DNA from: Luscinia megarhynchos
Lineage: Eukaryota > Chordata > Aves > Passeriformes > Turdidae
Direction of reading: 5' to 3'
DNA length: 64,000 nt
Assembly: GCA_034336665.1 (NCBI GenBank)
Contig: CM067568.1
Coordinates: forward strand, 10,871,165 to 10,935,164
Shown here: piece after piece, positions 37,039 through 49,302 of the stretch
Layout of the letters: every line of letters begins with the position of its first letter
Position numbering within the stretch: position 1 is the stretch's first letter
Program-made: the position numbers and the translations under genes
The notes under the pieces: model-generated
Databases searched by the model: none
Told to the model about the DNA's origin: nothing
Seen by the model: the letters and a program-made list of their open reading frames with translations, nothing else

Positions 37039-39702
37039 AACTTTGTGACACACCAAGCACAGTCAGTAGGTAAATGAAAGACAAGGAATGCACATGAGTT
37101 TGTTCACAAAGGATAAGATGTACCTCAGCACAGCTGGGTGTTTTGTGAGGGAATACCTTTGTTTTGCATTTTTAGCAAAATCAAATCTCTATTTTCAGAA
37201 AGAGAAGAAAGGCTTCTCAAGAAGGAGAAAGTGTTGCTTAGTGAGTGAAATATTTTTGTGCAAGATTGAAATTGTTGTTTTTGGCATTGAAAGTAGAGAA
37301 GACAACATTTGAGGACAGTCAATCGAAAGGATTTGACAACTATTTTGTGTTTGTCTGTAGGCTCTGCTGCCAGCATTACCAATTATGCTGGATATTCTTT
37401 TGCAAAACCACAGCAAAATGAAGCATTAGGTGACTCACAAAGTTTCCTGCAAAGTTTTCTTTGTCTTCTGGTAACAGCCAGTCCCAGCAAGGTACTTCAT
37501 CCATTGCACCTTTGCTGGTATGCTGAAAGAAACTGTGTGGATGGCACCACAGCAAACTCAAATTGCCACAGTGTCTGAAGAGAAACTACTCAAGTGAGAC
37601 CAGCATTTTGGGTTTTATTTGTATAGTACTCACTATGCTAAGCCTTACTCTGCTTCTGAGGTAGTGGGTGGAATAATAACTGGGTTAATAAAGTTCAGGC
37701 CTGCTGAGCACCACTGTTAAACTGAGTAGAATATTGCCTTTTTTCTAGCTGTAGCTCTTCTGGAGATACACACATTTTGATTCTCAAGCAGCATTAACTA
37801 TCTTTTGGTTAAAAGGAAAGTGAATGAGTCAATGCATATCATTTTGCTCATACTTTCTCACAATCTTGTCACAAATCTGTGGCTAAAAATGCAGTACTTA
37901 GAAAATCTCTCCATCCTGTATCTCAATAGGAAGTTTACATTTCTGTTGTTTTTCTACAGCCAGAACATTCCTGTCTGCAGTACAGGTGGGGAAGTGGAAA
38001 ACCAGCTTAGAATTGTGAAAAAGTGCTTTGTTTCTCAGCTGGATGCATCCTAGCTTGCATTTTTCATTCTACCTTGGAAATCTTCCCCTACAAAAATGAG
38101 TCTGAACACTAGACAGTATTCCTGTAAAAGGAACTGAGTCATCTTCCTTGGGAATTGAGGGAGCACTGTAACCTGGGGTTACTGTCTTAGTGATTAAGAT
38201 GAACAGATAGTCAGGAATTTGCTGTAAATCTACATTACACCATTCGTTATTGTCTCTTTTGTATGTAGTTATACAGGGAGAAAACAAACAACATTGCTGT
38301 GAAACAGGCTGGGCTTTTAAATTTTTTTTATTCTTTTTTTTGCATTAATATAGTAGCAGGCAAAACAAAAAATAGTGGGACTCATAAGGAGTAAGTTGGA
38401 GAATTAAGAGAGATTTTTCTATCTTTTTTCCTTTCCCCCCATCATCAAAAATCTTCCAACCAATACGTTTTTGAAGCAGCTCATGTTTCACAGCTAAGTG
38501 TTAAGTTTCCCTCACTTACTCTAGCTAGGTGGATCATATATTTGCAGTGTCATAGCTAAGGCTTTATTAATAATCTTATGTATTCAGGTAAAAGTAAACG
38601 TGACAAATATCTTTGTGAGGGAGTTAACTTGCAATAAATCTGTGATGTACACAAAGCAGCAGATCAGGTCTCAGCAAAGTGTGTCTGTGAGTAGGTGATT
38701 ATACAGATTTTTATTCTCCCTCTGTCCCTAGGTAAAAAGGATTATATCCAAAGGGGATGTGCTGGCTATTGTATTCAGCTCTCTTCTTCATCTGAAAGCT
38801 GTAATAGGTGGGAAAGGAATTGCCTGCATTTCCAGCTGTGAGAAAGACATGTGGACAAATGCCCTGAAGGGCAAGAGGTGTGTAGGGCTGTCAAGAAATA
38901 AGGAAAAGCAAGGCATTAAAACTAATTGAATAATTAGATCTCATTCAAGCAGTGATTCATAGAACTTAGTTTTGGTTGTCTTTGGACAGAAACTTTGGAA
39001 GAAGCAGTAGCCAAGAGATGAATGAAAATGCACCACAGTTCTCTTGGCATATTGCCTTCCAAAATAGATGGTGAAGCATGTCATGGAGCTATTAACTGCT
39101 GTGTTTAAGTCACAAACAGAGCTACCCAGAGATGAGTTTTAAAAAGCAGCTCTAGTCAAAGCAGGGTTCATTTTAAATTGTCATCTGTGCTGTCAAATGA
39201 CTGCTCAGTGGTAGTCAAAGAGAGGTGCAAGGCTTTTGAAGGGATCTAGATTGTTTTATTAGGTGACCAGGTAGATAAAATATATGAATGCAATGCAAAG
39301 GAGATGTGGTAGTGGTTTTGACTTATCAAATGGAAAGCTTTTTACTGGCATGTATAAGTTTGGTTAGTAGTTAACAGATCAATAAATTTTACTGTATAAG
39401 GATTCTGTACCTGATGGCTGTCATAATTTCCTTTGCCTTCATTTAAAGATTTATGCTAACCAAAGTTTAGTTTCTACTTCTCCATGTACTTCTCTACTTG
39501 GAAATCTGATTTGTGGTGTGGTAATGATCAACCTACAGATTTCTGGTACAATTAGATCTGTGAGAAAAATTAGCATTTAGAAATGATGTGTTGAATCACA
39601 GATTGGATTGCTGGATTATATCCTTAGGCTGAAGAATCATGTCACCAATTTCCCTTCCCTTTTTCCAGAAGAAAAAATTGTTCTAGCCCAGATGTTGACA
39701 GG

Positions 39703-39728
39703 TTTTTTTTGTGGTTTTTTTTTTTTTT
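39703..39728. repeat. Poly-T tract, interrupted
   Basis: Eight T, GTGG, then fourteen T. Confidence 0.85.
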
Positions 39729-40224
39729 AATTATTTAAATAGCTTTTACCTTGTTATATAATGGCAGCAGATGCTTTTTTCCTCTTCTTGTATGTGGAGA
39801 AGTATCAATGAAAATGTTTTCAGCTCTGTTACAATTTTTGGAGCAGTCTTTTTGACAGAGAAATATTTTAAGACACTGGAAAACTGTAGACAACTAGTGC
39901 AAAATGCAGTGACCCTATAGATTGAAATTGGTCATACCAGTGTTGTTGAATCCTAAATTCCTTTAAATTTGAACACCAGAGAGTAAAGATTACCTAGACA
40001 ACCCTAAGGAGGTTCCTGAAACAGCTCAAAGTTTAACTGGTGCAAGTAAGCATGTACCTTTGTGGCACCTCTTAGCTGCAGAATGTGCAATGACTGGGAA
40101 GCACTGGTTATTTATTTTTGGGTTTGAGGTTGTCAGGGAGCATTACTGTGATCTTACACAGGAGTAATAGAGCTGGGCTGCTGCACAGACAGTCTAGTGG
40201 TAACTTAAAGATGGAGCCAAAGTC

Positions 40225-40290
40225 TGAGACCCCACTTATGCTGTTACTGAGCTAAAAATTTGAGATCCCATTTATGCTATTACTAAGGCA
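40225..40290. repeat. Diverged tandem duplication, period 36
   Basis: TGAGACCCCACTTATGCTGT at 40225 is matched by TGAGATCCCATTTATGCTAT at 40261. The differences in the first 27 bases are all transitions, suggesting an old local duplication. Confidence 0.75.
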
Positions 40291-41627
40291 AGGACCTTTC
40301 TGATGCCTTTCCAGCTCAGACTGTTGAAGCTGTGTGTACACAGTGGGTTTGCTTTTCTTTTAGCCATGTGGTACATAACTGGACTTGCTTCTTCATGTTC
40401 TTGGGCAGTTGGATTCTGTTGTGTTTTCTCTTTATGGATGATCCTGCTTGAAAAGTCTGCTAATCTCCATTGGACTTGACAGAAAAAAAATGTTAGGGAT
40501 ATGATTTTGAAACTGAAAAGTGCAGCACTATAATAAATTGTGGCTCTCTGGTTGAACATGAGGATAAAATTCGTTCCAGACCCTGTGTTCAAATGGAACA
40601 GTTTATGAATGGAAGCATAGCCCCTGGATTGTATTTCAACATTAGTCTCTGGTTTGGAATTGTGCTGTTTCCAACATAGACAAGGATATATATTTTATAA
40701 GCTTTCATTCTTCCACTCTTCAGATTGTTCAAGGATAAAAATCTCTTGTGCTGGAGTTGGCTGTGGATTATATGCCATAGGAAAAATATTTTAGTTTTTT
40801 GAAAATAGCTTTATATTTGGCTGAAGCAGAACTGGCTAACACTTAAGAGATATCATATTTGTATTTCTTCTGCTTTACCCTAATTTTTTACTATCTATGT
40901 CTCATTTAATGTTAATCATCTCTGTCCCAGCTCTGACAATTGTCAGATGGGGATAACTCTGTCAGGTAGCAACACAGCTGTGTGTGCTGGAATACAATAA
41001 GGATATAGTTATTAAAGAAACAACTGAATCAAGAAAAGATATTCTTAAGCAGCACGTATCAGGAAACTAGGAGTCTTGGACTGAAATCTATGAATGTTCC
41101 AGCCCCTGCTGCAGAGACATAGCAGCTGAGTAATAGATGCTTAAAGATGAAGACAGAGCCAAAACCTCCTGTCAGTTAACATACTGTGGTTTCACCCACT
41201 GCTTAGAACTGTTTAGTTTTAAATCTCTCAGATGGCTTATGTTACAATGTTGACAGAAACAAAAATGAGATGCAAAAAGAAAAGCTTAGGGAAAAAAGCT
41301 CGAGGTGTGATTTTACATATGTTAACTGGAAACTTAATTAAAAAAAAATTCCTTCGCCCTGGGATATTTAAAGATGCTTAGCTCCTGTAACTCTGGCTGA
41401 GAACTGTTTATTGATATCTAGCAATTTCTTCATATTAACTGACAAGAGAAGAGTTATTAACTAAAACAAGAGTTAAGAAGAAAGAAAGAATTAAAATGGG
41501 GACTATAACAAGGCTTCTTATTTCAAGTAGGAAATTGTGATAGAGCTACAGCAGCTAGTTTGTAACATCAGATAGGCTGAATTGTACAGGTACCTAATTA
41601 TGAAGGACACCTGAAAACAGCTGTTCC

Positions 41628-41771
41628 AGCTGAAAAACCTCTGGAGACATTCAAACCTCAACCTTGTCAAGATCCTGTGGAACTTGCTCTGGGTGAACCT
41701 GCAGCAGGGGTTTTGGCCTGGATGATGTTCAGGGGTCCTTCCCAACTGCAGTTATTGTGTGATTCTGTGAC
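41628..41771 (+). mobile_element. CR1 LINE 3' end, diverged
   Basis: The sequence 'cctctggagacattcaaacc', 'aaggtcctg'-like, 'aacttgctctgggtgaacct', 'ctggatgatgttcaggggtc', 'cttcccaactgcag' and 'gtgtgattctgtgac' follows the avian CR1 3' consensus through to the ATTCTGTGA end. It is more diverged than the other copies. Confidence 0.82.
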
Positions 41772-44700
41772 TTTTATAGCATGCTTGGAAATTGTAAATA
41801 TAGTAAGTTTTCCAGAAGAAGAAAATTCAGGTCAATAATTCTGATTATGGTAAACCAACTTGGAAGCAAAGGACATGTGGAACCTTGGAGTTTAAAAGTA
41901 AAAGACAGATTGTGCTGAGCAGTCTGATAACTCTTCTCTGTATCAGACTCAGAAGTGGCATGTTAGTTCTTTTTGGGCTTTTGCTCACTAGCAGAACCAC
42001 AGAGAAAAATTTAGAATCAGTAGAACAACTGGAGAGTGAATTGATAAGAGTGTTAAGATGAGACTACTGTTGAGAGAACAATATCATGTTGTACAGAACT
42101 TATTAATGAGCTGCCACATAAGTATCTTGAGACTACTTTCATCCACTCCATATTTTCACACATCGACATTTTTATCTCCATAAAAATGTTCAGTGAAAGG
42201 AATATGCAGTTAGATTTGCTTCTTCTACACAGCTGAGTTGGTGATTTTTCGGACTGAAGTAAAGGAAATGGCATGACAGTGTCATCAGCAGAAGATGAAG
42301 ACAGCCTGGGTGGGCTGAAGGCAAGCAAACACAAATTTAAACCACTCTTGTCACAAGAACTAGGGACTATACGAAGGGGAGAGCAAGCCAAGATTGCTAT
42401 TGTGGCAGGTCCTTCAAGTCCCTTATTTAGTGTGTAGAAGAAACACCCTGCTCTTCAACTGCTGATTATGGTTTAAAGTTTTTCTTGTTTTCAGTTTTAG
42501 TTCAGCTCCTTTTCATAGCCCTTATTGGTAAGAATATGTGTAGGCAACAAAGTGGGAACGGATGTTGCAAGTCTTTTACTGAAGCTTTGAAAGCTATAAT
42601 GGAATTGAGATAAATTAATATTACCAACAGCTTGTGAACTGTTCCCAAGAATGTTCTCTTAAAACAGAGGGTAGGAATCTGGGTCAAATCCATTTGTTAA
42701 GTGATGTATCAATTTTTTTTTTTTTGTTTTGCCAAAGCGTTAGTTTAAATAGTTATTTGTCTGTGTGTTTCTATTTTTTGTTTCCTAATGGAAGCATTTC
42801 CTAATGCATCTTTTAAAAATGCTTTTCTGTCTATAAACCATAACTTGAAAATTTTCCAAAAGAAATATTAATAATAGTTTCTGCTGAAACTAGTTCTTGG
42901 GGGATCCATTTGCTGTTTGACAGAGGAAGTGTGAGTTTTCTTTCTTGTTTATAGTGCCCAAAGAGAACTTTAATTTCTACCCCTAACAAACCCTGAAATC
43001 CCATGTTTTGCCCAGGTTCTCAGAGAGTTCTCAGTGAGACTCAAATTGCTTGGCTAATCTGAACAGGGCCGTTGGACCCTTTCAATCAAAGTCAACATTT
43101 CTTTTCCCCTTCCTAGTTTCTTACAGAGAAGAGTACTTCTAATTTAGTCTTTTTCTCCTTAGATGGTTGAGTTACCAGGTGACAGGGTAAGTCAGGCAAC
43201 AGTAATAATAGAACTTTTGCACTATGTAGTGCTAGATAAAATAACAATCAAAAGCAAATAAACTTTATGTGGAACAAGTAAAACTCTTGACTAAATTGGA
43301 GCGGAGTAAACAGTTTTTACCTTGGTTTACCTTGACCTTATCATTAAATTTTTTAGACAGCTTGCTGTCTTAAATCTTCTGTATGATCTGTGGACATCAA
43401 AGCAATCATTTCTAACAGCATAATGATTAATGGGGCTTGGCTGAAGCAGGGTAGCTTTGAAGGAAAATATTTAGCTGGCAAGTAGCTTTTACTTCTTCCA
43501 ATAGAAAGAGAAAATTATTAATTAAAATATATTTGCTTCTCCTTAAGATGGGTAAAGTACCTTGCTGACAGTGTTTTGCAAGATTTCTGTAATACTTTTA
43601 ATGAGACTGTTGTGGTGTTTTACTCATGTGGAATTTTGGTTCTGTGGTTTTTTTGTCTATTTTCATTGGGCATTCACTTGTGGAACTACTCTGAAAACGT
43701 GCTCGTATTGAACACATGCTCTATTGAATGACATACACTGAAAGTCTCCCTCTTTCCTTGTAAGAGACAAGATTCCTTTTGCAACCTGAAAGCCTCATTG
43801 TGTGTGGCAGGAGTGAAATACCTTCTGAGAAACATGAAGCTCAGCAGATGCTCCCTTGAAGGTGCCTGTTCAGCCATCCCCTGGGCTGACTGCTGAACTT
43901 AGTATTTTTGTGTTGGATGGATTGCCTGCTTAAAGCAGCACTGAAAAGAAATGCTCATTCTAGCACTTGTACAGCACCATGAAATACACAAGATGCAGAA
44001 TAAACTACTCTTCCTTCCCCACAAGTTATATGCAGGAGAAGGATGGATGGATTAATCTCAGTGTAGAGAAACAAAATGCTGGATACATCACTGTGCATTG
44101 ACTCACCTTCAGTTGCAGATGTTGTACTCTCATGTAAGAGTGTAGCCATAGTGGCATCTGAAAGGACTCACTGTCAACAGCCTGAGTTTCAGCTATGTTA
44201 TTCATAAGATTCTTTCCTCCCTCCAGCTGTTTCCACGAATTGGAAAAGCTTTATTTCAGTTTATAAATGCTATTTCCCCATTGTTCATGCCCACAGATAT
44301 TTTCCATGCCCAAATATCCATCCTCCCAAGAAAAGAAATCCTGGCCCTATAAAAGAAGCCATGTGGAATGATCCTTTGAGGAGAAAGTCCAAAATGGCAC
44401 AATATTGGATTTACCATCTGCAAAGCTTCAACAGCTGGTATTCCTCAGTTGTGTATCTATGGGTGGGGACATGGGGACAGAGCAGAATATGAGTGGGGTG
44501 TGGTTGCATTTCCAAAGAGCTCTCATTTTTTGTATTGTGGTTCCAGCTCTCCTACTAAAACTGGAAGGGCCAAAACTCGCTTCTGTGAGAATTGAATGGA
44601 GCAGTTGCTTGATGTTTTGCTACAGCATGAGGTGAATTTACCACACACAGAAACTCCAACCTTATTGGCTTTTTGATGAAAAGACTGCTCAAATGGTTAA

Positions 44701-46086
44701 GAAAATGCAGTTGTCTGAAAGAGCAGAGATAATGCCTTGAAACTGCCATAAAAGTTAAACTGCAGTTTGACAAAAACCCTCAACCTTCAAACCATTTTGT
44801 CTCATACATTTTCTATAGAGCCTCACCTAGAATACAGCTACTGTGAGGAATCAGTCAAAATGAATGTCATGTTTTTCACACCTTTGGGTTCCCTAGGATC
44901 AGAAAAAAGCTTCTTATTTTGACTTTTGCATTTAAAACATAGTATAAAGTAAACCTATTGCATATGGATGTCCTATCATATATTCTTCTTTATGTTAAAT
45001 AGGAGAATATTTGTCTGGGAAAAATGAGATAGGAGTTCAGATATTAAGTAATAGGCACACACTAGAAGAGAGAGACAGTTATTCCATCAGGAAGCTTCAG
45101 GAATTCATGCTCTGTAGGAACCTGTGAATCCTGGTGCATTTATAACACCTACAAATTTCAACGCAAATTATCAGTCAGAACATCTAAATCCTCAGATCGA
45201 TAGCTAGTCATGAAAGGTATTTGTAGTGGATTCATAATCTTATAAATCTTTACCTTTTGGAGTTGCAAAAGGTGCAAAAGGCATTTATCTTGTTGTACCA
45301 AAGTGGAATCTGCTGTCACTCAGCTTTTGTCCACTGTGCACTAGTTACAGGTACAATTTTATCTGCCTCTATAATGCAAATCACCTTCCTGTCATCACAA
45401 AAATGTTCACAGGTATTGATCTACCTTTTGGAGGACTAGGACTGAGTTTTGAATGAACTGTTGCCAAGTTTGTGGTACCAGCTGGAAACCATGTGGAATT
45501 TGGCAATGCAGACTTCATGCCAGACAAAACTGCTTAGTATCTGTCTTCAATGTTTTGATTTGTTCATTAATCAAACACGGGGAAAAATACATTCACAGAA
45601 AGCTGACACCAAAGAGTTTCTGTATAATAGATTTTTTTAACCTTCAAAGACTTATTTGTTTTGTGATGATGGAATTTTTAGTAGGAAAGTGTTGTTTATG
45701 CTCTGTGTGTTTACTTTATTCTGCTTGATTTACTTCCTGGAAAAGAAGTTTTATTTGTGAAATTTATTATCAGATTGTGTGTGCAGTACCTCTACCTGTA
45801 ACACTTTGCCTATTTGTAGATGCACATTTTTAAATTCTCTGTTTACTGGTATTGGGAAGATGAGTGTGCGTGCAACAGAGCTGAAGGAGGAGCAGTGAAA
45901 GGAGTAAGAAACAGGAGAGAAGTCTGAACTATAATTTCTTTTCTAGTATCACCCTCTATGAACAGTAGCAAAGGAGTGTCTGAAACTGGAGTTAAGGTGA
46001 GAACTGCATAAGCATAAACTCTATGAAAGCAGAATACAATTGCAGTTTTCCCTTTCACTAAATGTTATATGTTATATGCTGAGTTG
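41772..46086 (+). other. Non-coding 5' intron sequence, block 4
   Basis: No supportable gene or RNA. It contains a T-rich tract at 42713-42730. Frames such as 42053-42391 (-) show no domain. Confidence 0.6.
42713..42730. repeat. Poly-T tract with one G
   Basis: Thirteen T, one G, four T. Confidence 0.85.
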
Positions 46087-46309
46087 AAAGGTACCCATGA
46101 GGATCGTGGTAACTCCTGGCCCTGCACAGGACACCACAAAAGTCACACCCTATGCCTGAAGGCATTGTCCAAATGCTTCTTGACCTCTGTGAGGCTAGTG
46201 CTGTGACCATTGCCCAGGGGAGCTGTTCTAGTGCCCAACAACCTCTTGGGTGAAGAACCTTTTCCTAATATCCAGCCTAAACTTCTGACATAATTCAGGC
46301 TGTTCTATA
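46087..46309 (-). mobile_element. CR1 LINE, 5'-truncated 3' end
   Basis: On the + strand it reads 'aaggtacccatgaggatcg', 'aactcctggccctgcacagg', 'acaccacaaaagtcacaccc', 'gcattgtccaaatgcttctt', 'gtgctgtgaccattgcccag', 'ggtgaagaaccttttcctaa' and 'tatccagcctaaacttctga', which is the reverse complement of a CR1 subfamily I recall from Neoaves. No coding part survives. The distal boundary is approximate. Confidence 0.9.
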
Positions 46310-48433
46310 GTTGATCATAGCAAAATCTGCTTTGACATTTTTGTTGTGAGCAGACAGGTCTAATTTTGAAGGCCTGGTTGATGCAGAGTTATTGTCTATA
46401 GTAACCACACTTTAAAAGAAACCATAAAATAATTTTCTGAAGGGAGCAGATCCAAATTGGACTTCTGCTGCATTCAGCTTAAAACCACAGGAAAGAAGGA
46501 AAGAAAGATGAATGCCAACTTCAGTGCCAGTGCCATCCTAGTTTGCTCAAATACAGACTCCCATGAGGTGGGGAAAGTTTGAGTCAAACTGCTGTAGGCT
46601 CACTCATGTATGAAGTAAGAGAGCTCATGTCTTCAGATAATAGATTTTACACCCTGGCCTTGTTGTGAAGAAGATATTTCCATATGGGTGCTATACCAAA
46701 TTTACCCTACTGTGTGTGGAATGCTTTCTGCTTGGCAAAAGGCCAAAACATTCCCTGCAAGGGAGAAGGGGCTGAAATTTTATCTGATCAGAGTGTTAAT
46801 CTGTGTCCCTTTAGGATTATCTTGTGGCTCTTTCTGTGTTGCAAGGGCAATGCTGCATATGCCTTTTCAATGAGATCATTTCAAAATCAAATTGCTATTA
46901 AATTATACTTTACTCAAAGTTTTGAACAGAGCTAAAGTAGGAACACCAGTGCTAAAACTTAGAGTAGAAATGCTGGTGCTGGAGCAACATTCCAAATGCT
47001 GTCTGGATAAAATTATTAATCTCACACAAATATTTCAAGTTAATGTTACATGTTTCAGTATTGTTAAACGTAAGTGGTAGCACATTCTGGCACTGCAGCC
47101 AACCTGGAAACAAGAAATGGGACCGTGTTCCTGCTTGCACTGGCTACTTGTTATTCCTGGACGCATCCAGCTGACTGTAAGGGCATGGGATCACATTTTC
47201 TACCTGACACATTTCTGAGGCTGTGCTCTCCTGTGCCCTCTCCAGTATTACAGATGTTCAGACTTGGATTGCAAGCAGGAAAGTGGGATTTGGGAAGCTT
47301 GGGAGCATTCTGCTAGGGCCCATGTAGTAGGGGCAGTGCTTGTCTGACAGCCCCTGAGGGTCTCTCTCCCCAATCTGAGAACAAAGCAGTTCAGGCTGTA
47401 ATGCTCCTCTGTGTCAGGTTTACTCCTGCTCTCTGGCCTGTGAAGAAAGATTGTTCCCTCAGCAGAACTCCCCAGCACAGTGGGTCTATTCAGCCTGCAT
47501 CTGGGAAGATAGTTAGTGCCTTCATTTATGAAATTCCTATCATAGAAGTGTGAGTTCTTTGGAACAGCGACTGGTCTCTTGAGAAGTCTCCAACATGTCA
47601 TGCACACAGCTGCATGTAAATCATTTTCATAAAAGGAAAGAAGAGAAGTTCTTTCAAATAATCAAATACTATCTCCCAGCATGTGAAGGTTTAAAAGATA
47701 TGTGATATGATTCACAGTTTGTTTGTGGATTTGTTTCTGTTTGTCTCCATCTAACCCCCTGTGGTTCCCTCCTGCCACTCTGGATGCAGCTCACATGGGA
47801 ACAGAGCTAGAGTTTCTGTGGCTGCTGCCTGGTTTTCTATCTCTGCTGGGAAAGGCTGTTGCTGCAGAAATCCTCAGCAGAAACTCCACTGGCAGGAGCC
47901 ACTGTCTAGAGTGGTGTGGTGGCTGCAATCAGCTCCAGTGGGTAGATGGGGAGGTGTTTCCCTGCCTCCTTCTTCAAGGAATGTTAAAACAGGTCTAAGT
48001 GTTTCCAGTTGTTTCTCTGGCTAGTGCTTGCAGGACTGATGAAAGGTGATTTATAACACTTTTGCTTGTGGTAGTTTGTTGAAACTTTCCTTTCATGCAG
48101 ATGACAAAGGTCAGTGCTGTGGGAGCTGAACCCTTTCCTTGGGGAAAGGCTGTGTGTACCTGTGACTGAGAGATAGGTGGGAAGGTATTTTCTTCAACTC
48201 ACAATCAGTTTGTGACAGTAAGGGAAGAAAGCTTATTTACATGGTTGTTATAAAGCCAGGGGATATCACTGATATCATTCAATTTTCAATACATCCAGTT
48301 CTTCAGCATTTTGTCTTATAAAAATATCCTTTCTAGGAAGAAACAGCTCTTTCTCTGTTGGATCTTACTGGCATTTTTTACATTTGTGAAGTGCAGCTCT
48401 TGAAATTCCTTATGCTTCTTCTACTGTTTTTTC

Positions 48434-48481
48434 AGTGTAGATTCACTTTTTTTTTTTTTTTTTTTTTTTTTTTAAGTGTAG
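48434..48481. repeat. 27-base poly-T flanked by 7-bp direct repeats
   Basis: T27 at 48447-48473 lies between AGTGTAG (48434-48440) and AGTGTAG (48475-48481). The short direct repeats resemble a target-site duplication but could be chance. Confidence 0.7.
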
Positions 48482-49270
48482 AAGAGTAAAATTCCAGCGA
48501 GGCTGACTTAGTGAATTAGTGTTGATAGCTGGGGAGAAATGTAACTGGATCTTCTGTCTCTAGCCCTTGAATCAGGAACTGAAATAATTGTTCTAAGACT
48601 CTGGTCAAGTTGCCAGGAAATGGAGTGGTGCTTCTGCCAGATGGTCACCACAGAAGTGCCAGACATTCCTCCCCTCTTTGAGCTTGCAAGTGTGTGTATT
48701 TGAGAAGGAAAATGCACACAGGCAGCTGGGGACTGAAATGCTGTTCTCCCTGAGGTGCTTGCTGAGTGTGCAGGGCCGTGCTGTGGGCAGCATCCATAGG
48801 GATATCAGTGTGATGGCTGGCAAAGGGATACAGGCACAAAGGCTTGAGTGCAGGAGATGTCTCTGTTGAGCATTAGTCACTCTGTCACAGGGCTCGACAG
48901 ACAATATGAGGTAAATCCACCAGCAAAGGGGCTGCAGGACACCTCATACAGCAAGAGAAGCTGCTTCAGTCCCTGAAGGAATAGTGCCTCTCTGGAAGAC
49001 ATGATGTTGCCTGTCAACTGCTAAGCCCAGCTGTACTGGTTAATGATTGGTGCCTTTAATTGAAACCATTGTGCACTACTACTGCCCTGCCTTGTAGGAG
49101 CTGCTGCTGCTGCCATAAATCTTGATTTTTTCCATATTAGAAAGCTGTGTTCTTTGGAGACATTGAAAAGTCTCAGACTTTTTTCCTCCCTGACCCCCTT
49201 TTTGTTGCTATAGCTACTATAATTTTTGTTAACAAAGGGAATAAGAAGTAGTTTGCTGTGCTTAGTTTGG

Positions 49271-49302
49271 TATTGTCATTCTGCTATATTGTCATTCTGC
49301 CA
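49271..49302. repeat. 16-bp tandem duplication, two copies
   Basis: TATTGTCATTCTGCTA is followed directly by TATTGTCATTCTGCCA, with one difference. Confidence 0.85.

Larger units (their letters stand above)
37039..41627 (+). other. Non-coding 5' intron sequence, block 3
   Basis: No supportable gene. Short frames at 37088-37578 and 37805-38053 have no domain. The block contains a T-rich tract (39703-39728) and a diverged 36-bp tandem duplication (40225-40290). Confidence 0.6.

Noticed and set aside
49041..49055. HNF1-like GGTTAATGATTGG
   Set aside because: Only one half-site is good and the second is degenerate; single motif matches are expected often in 64 kb.
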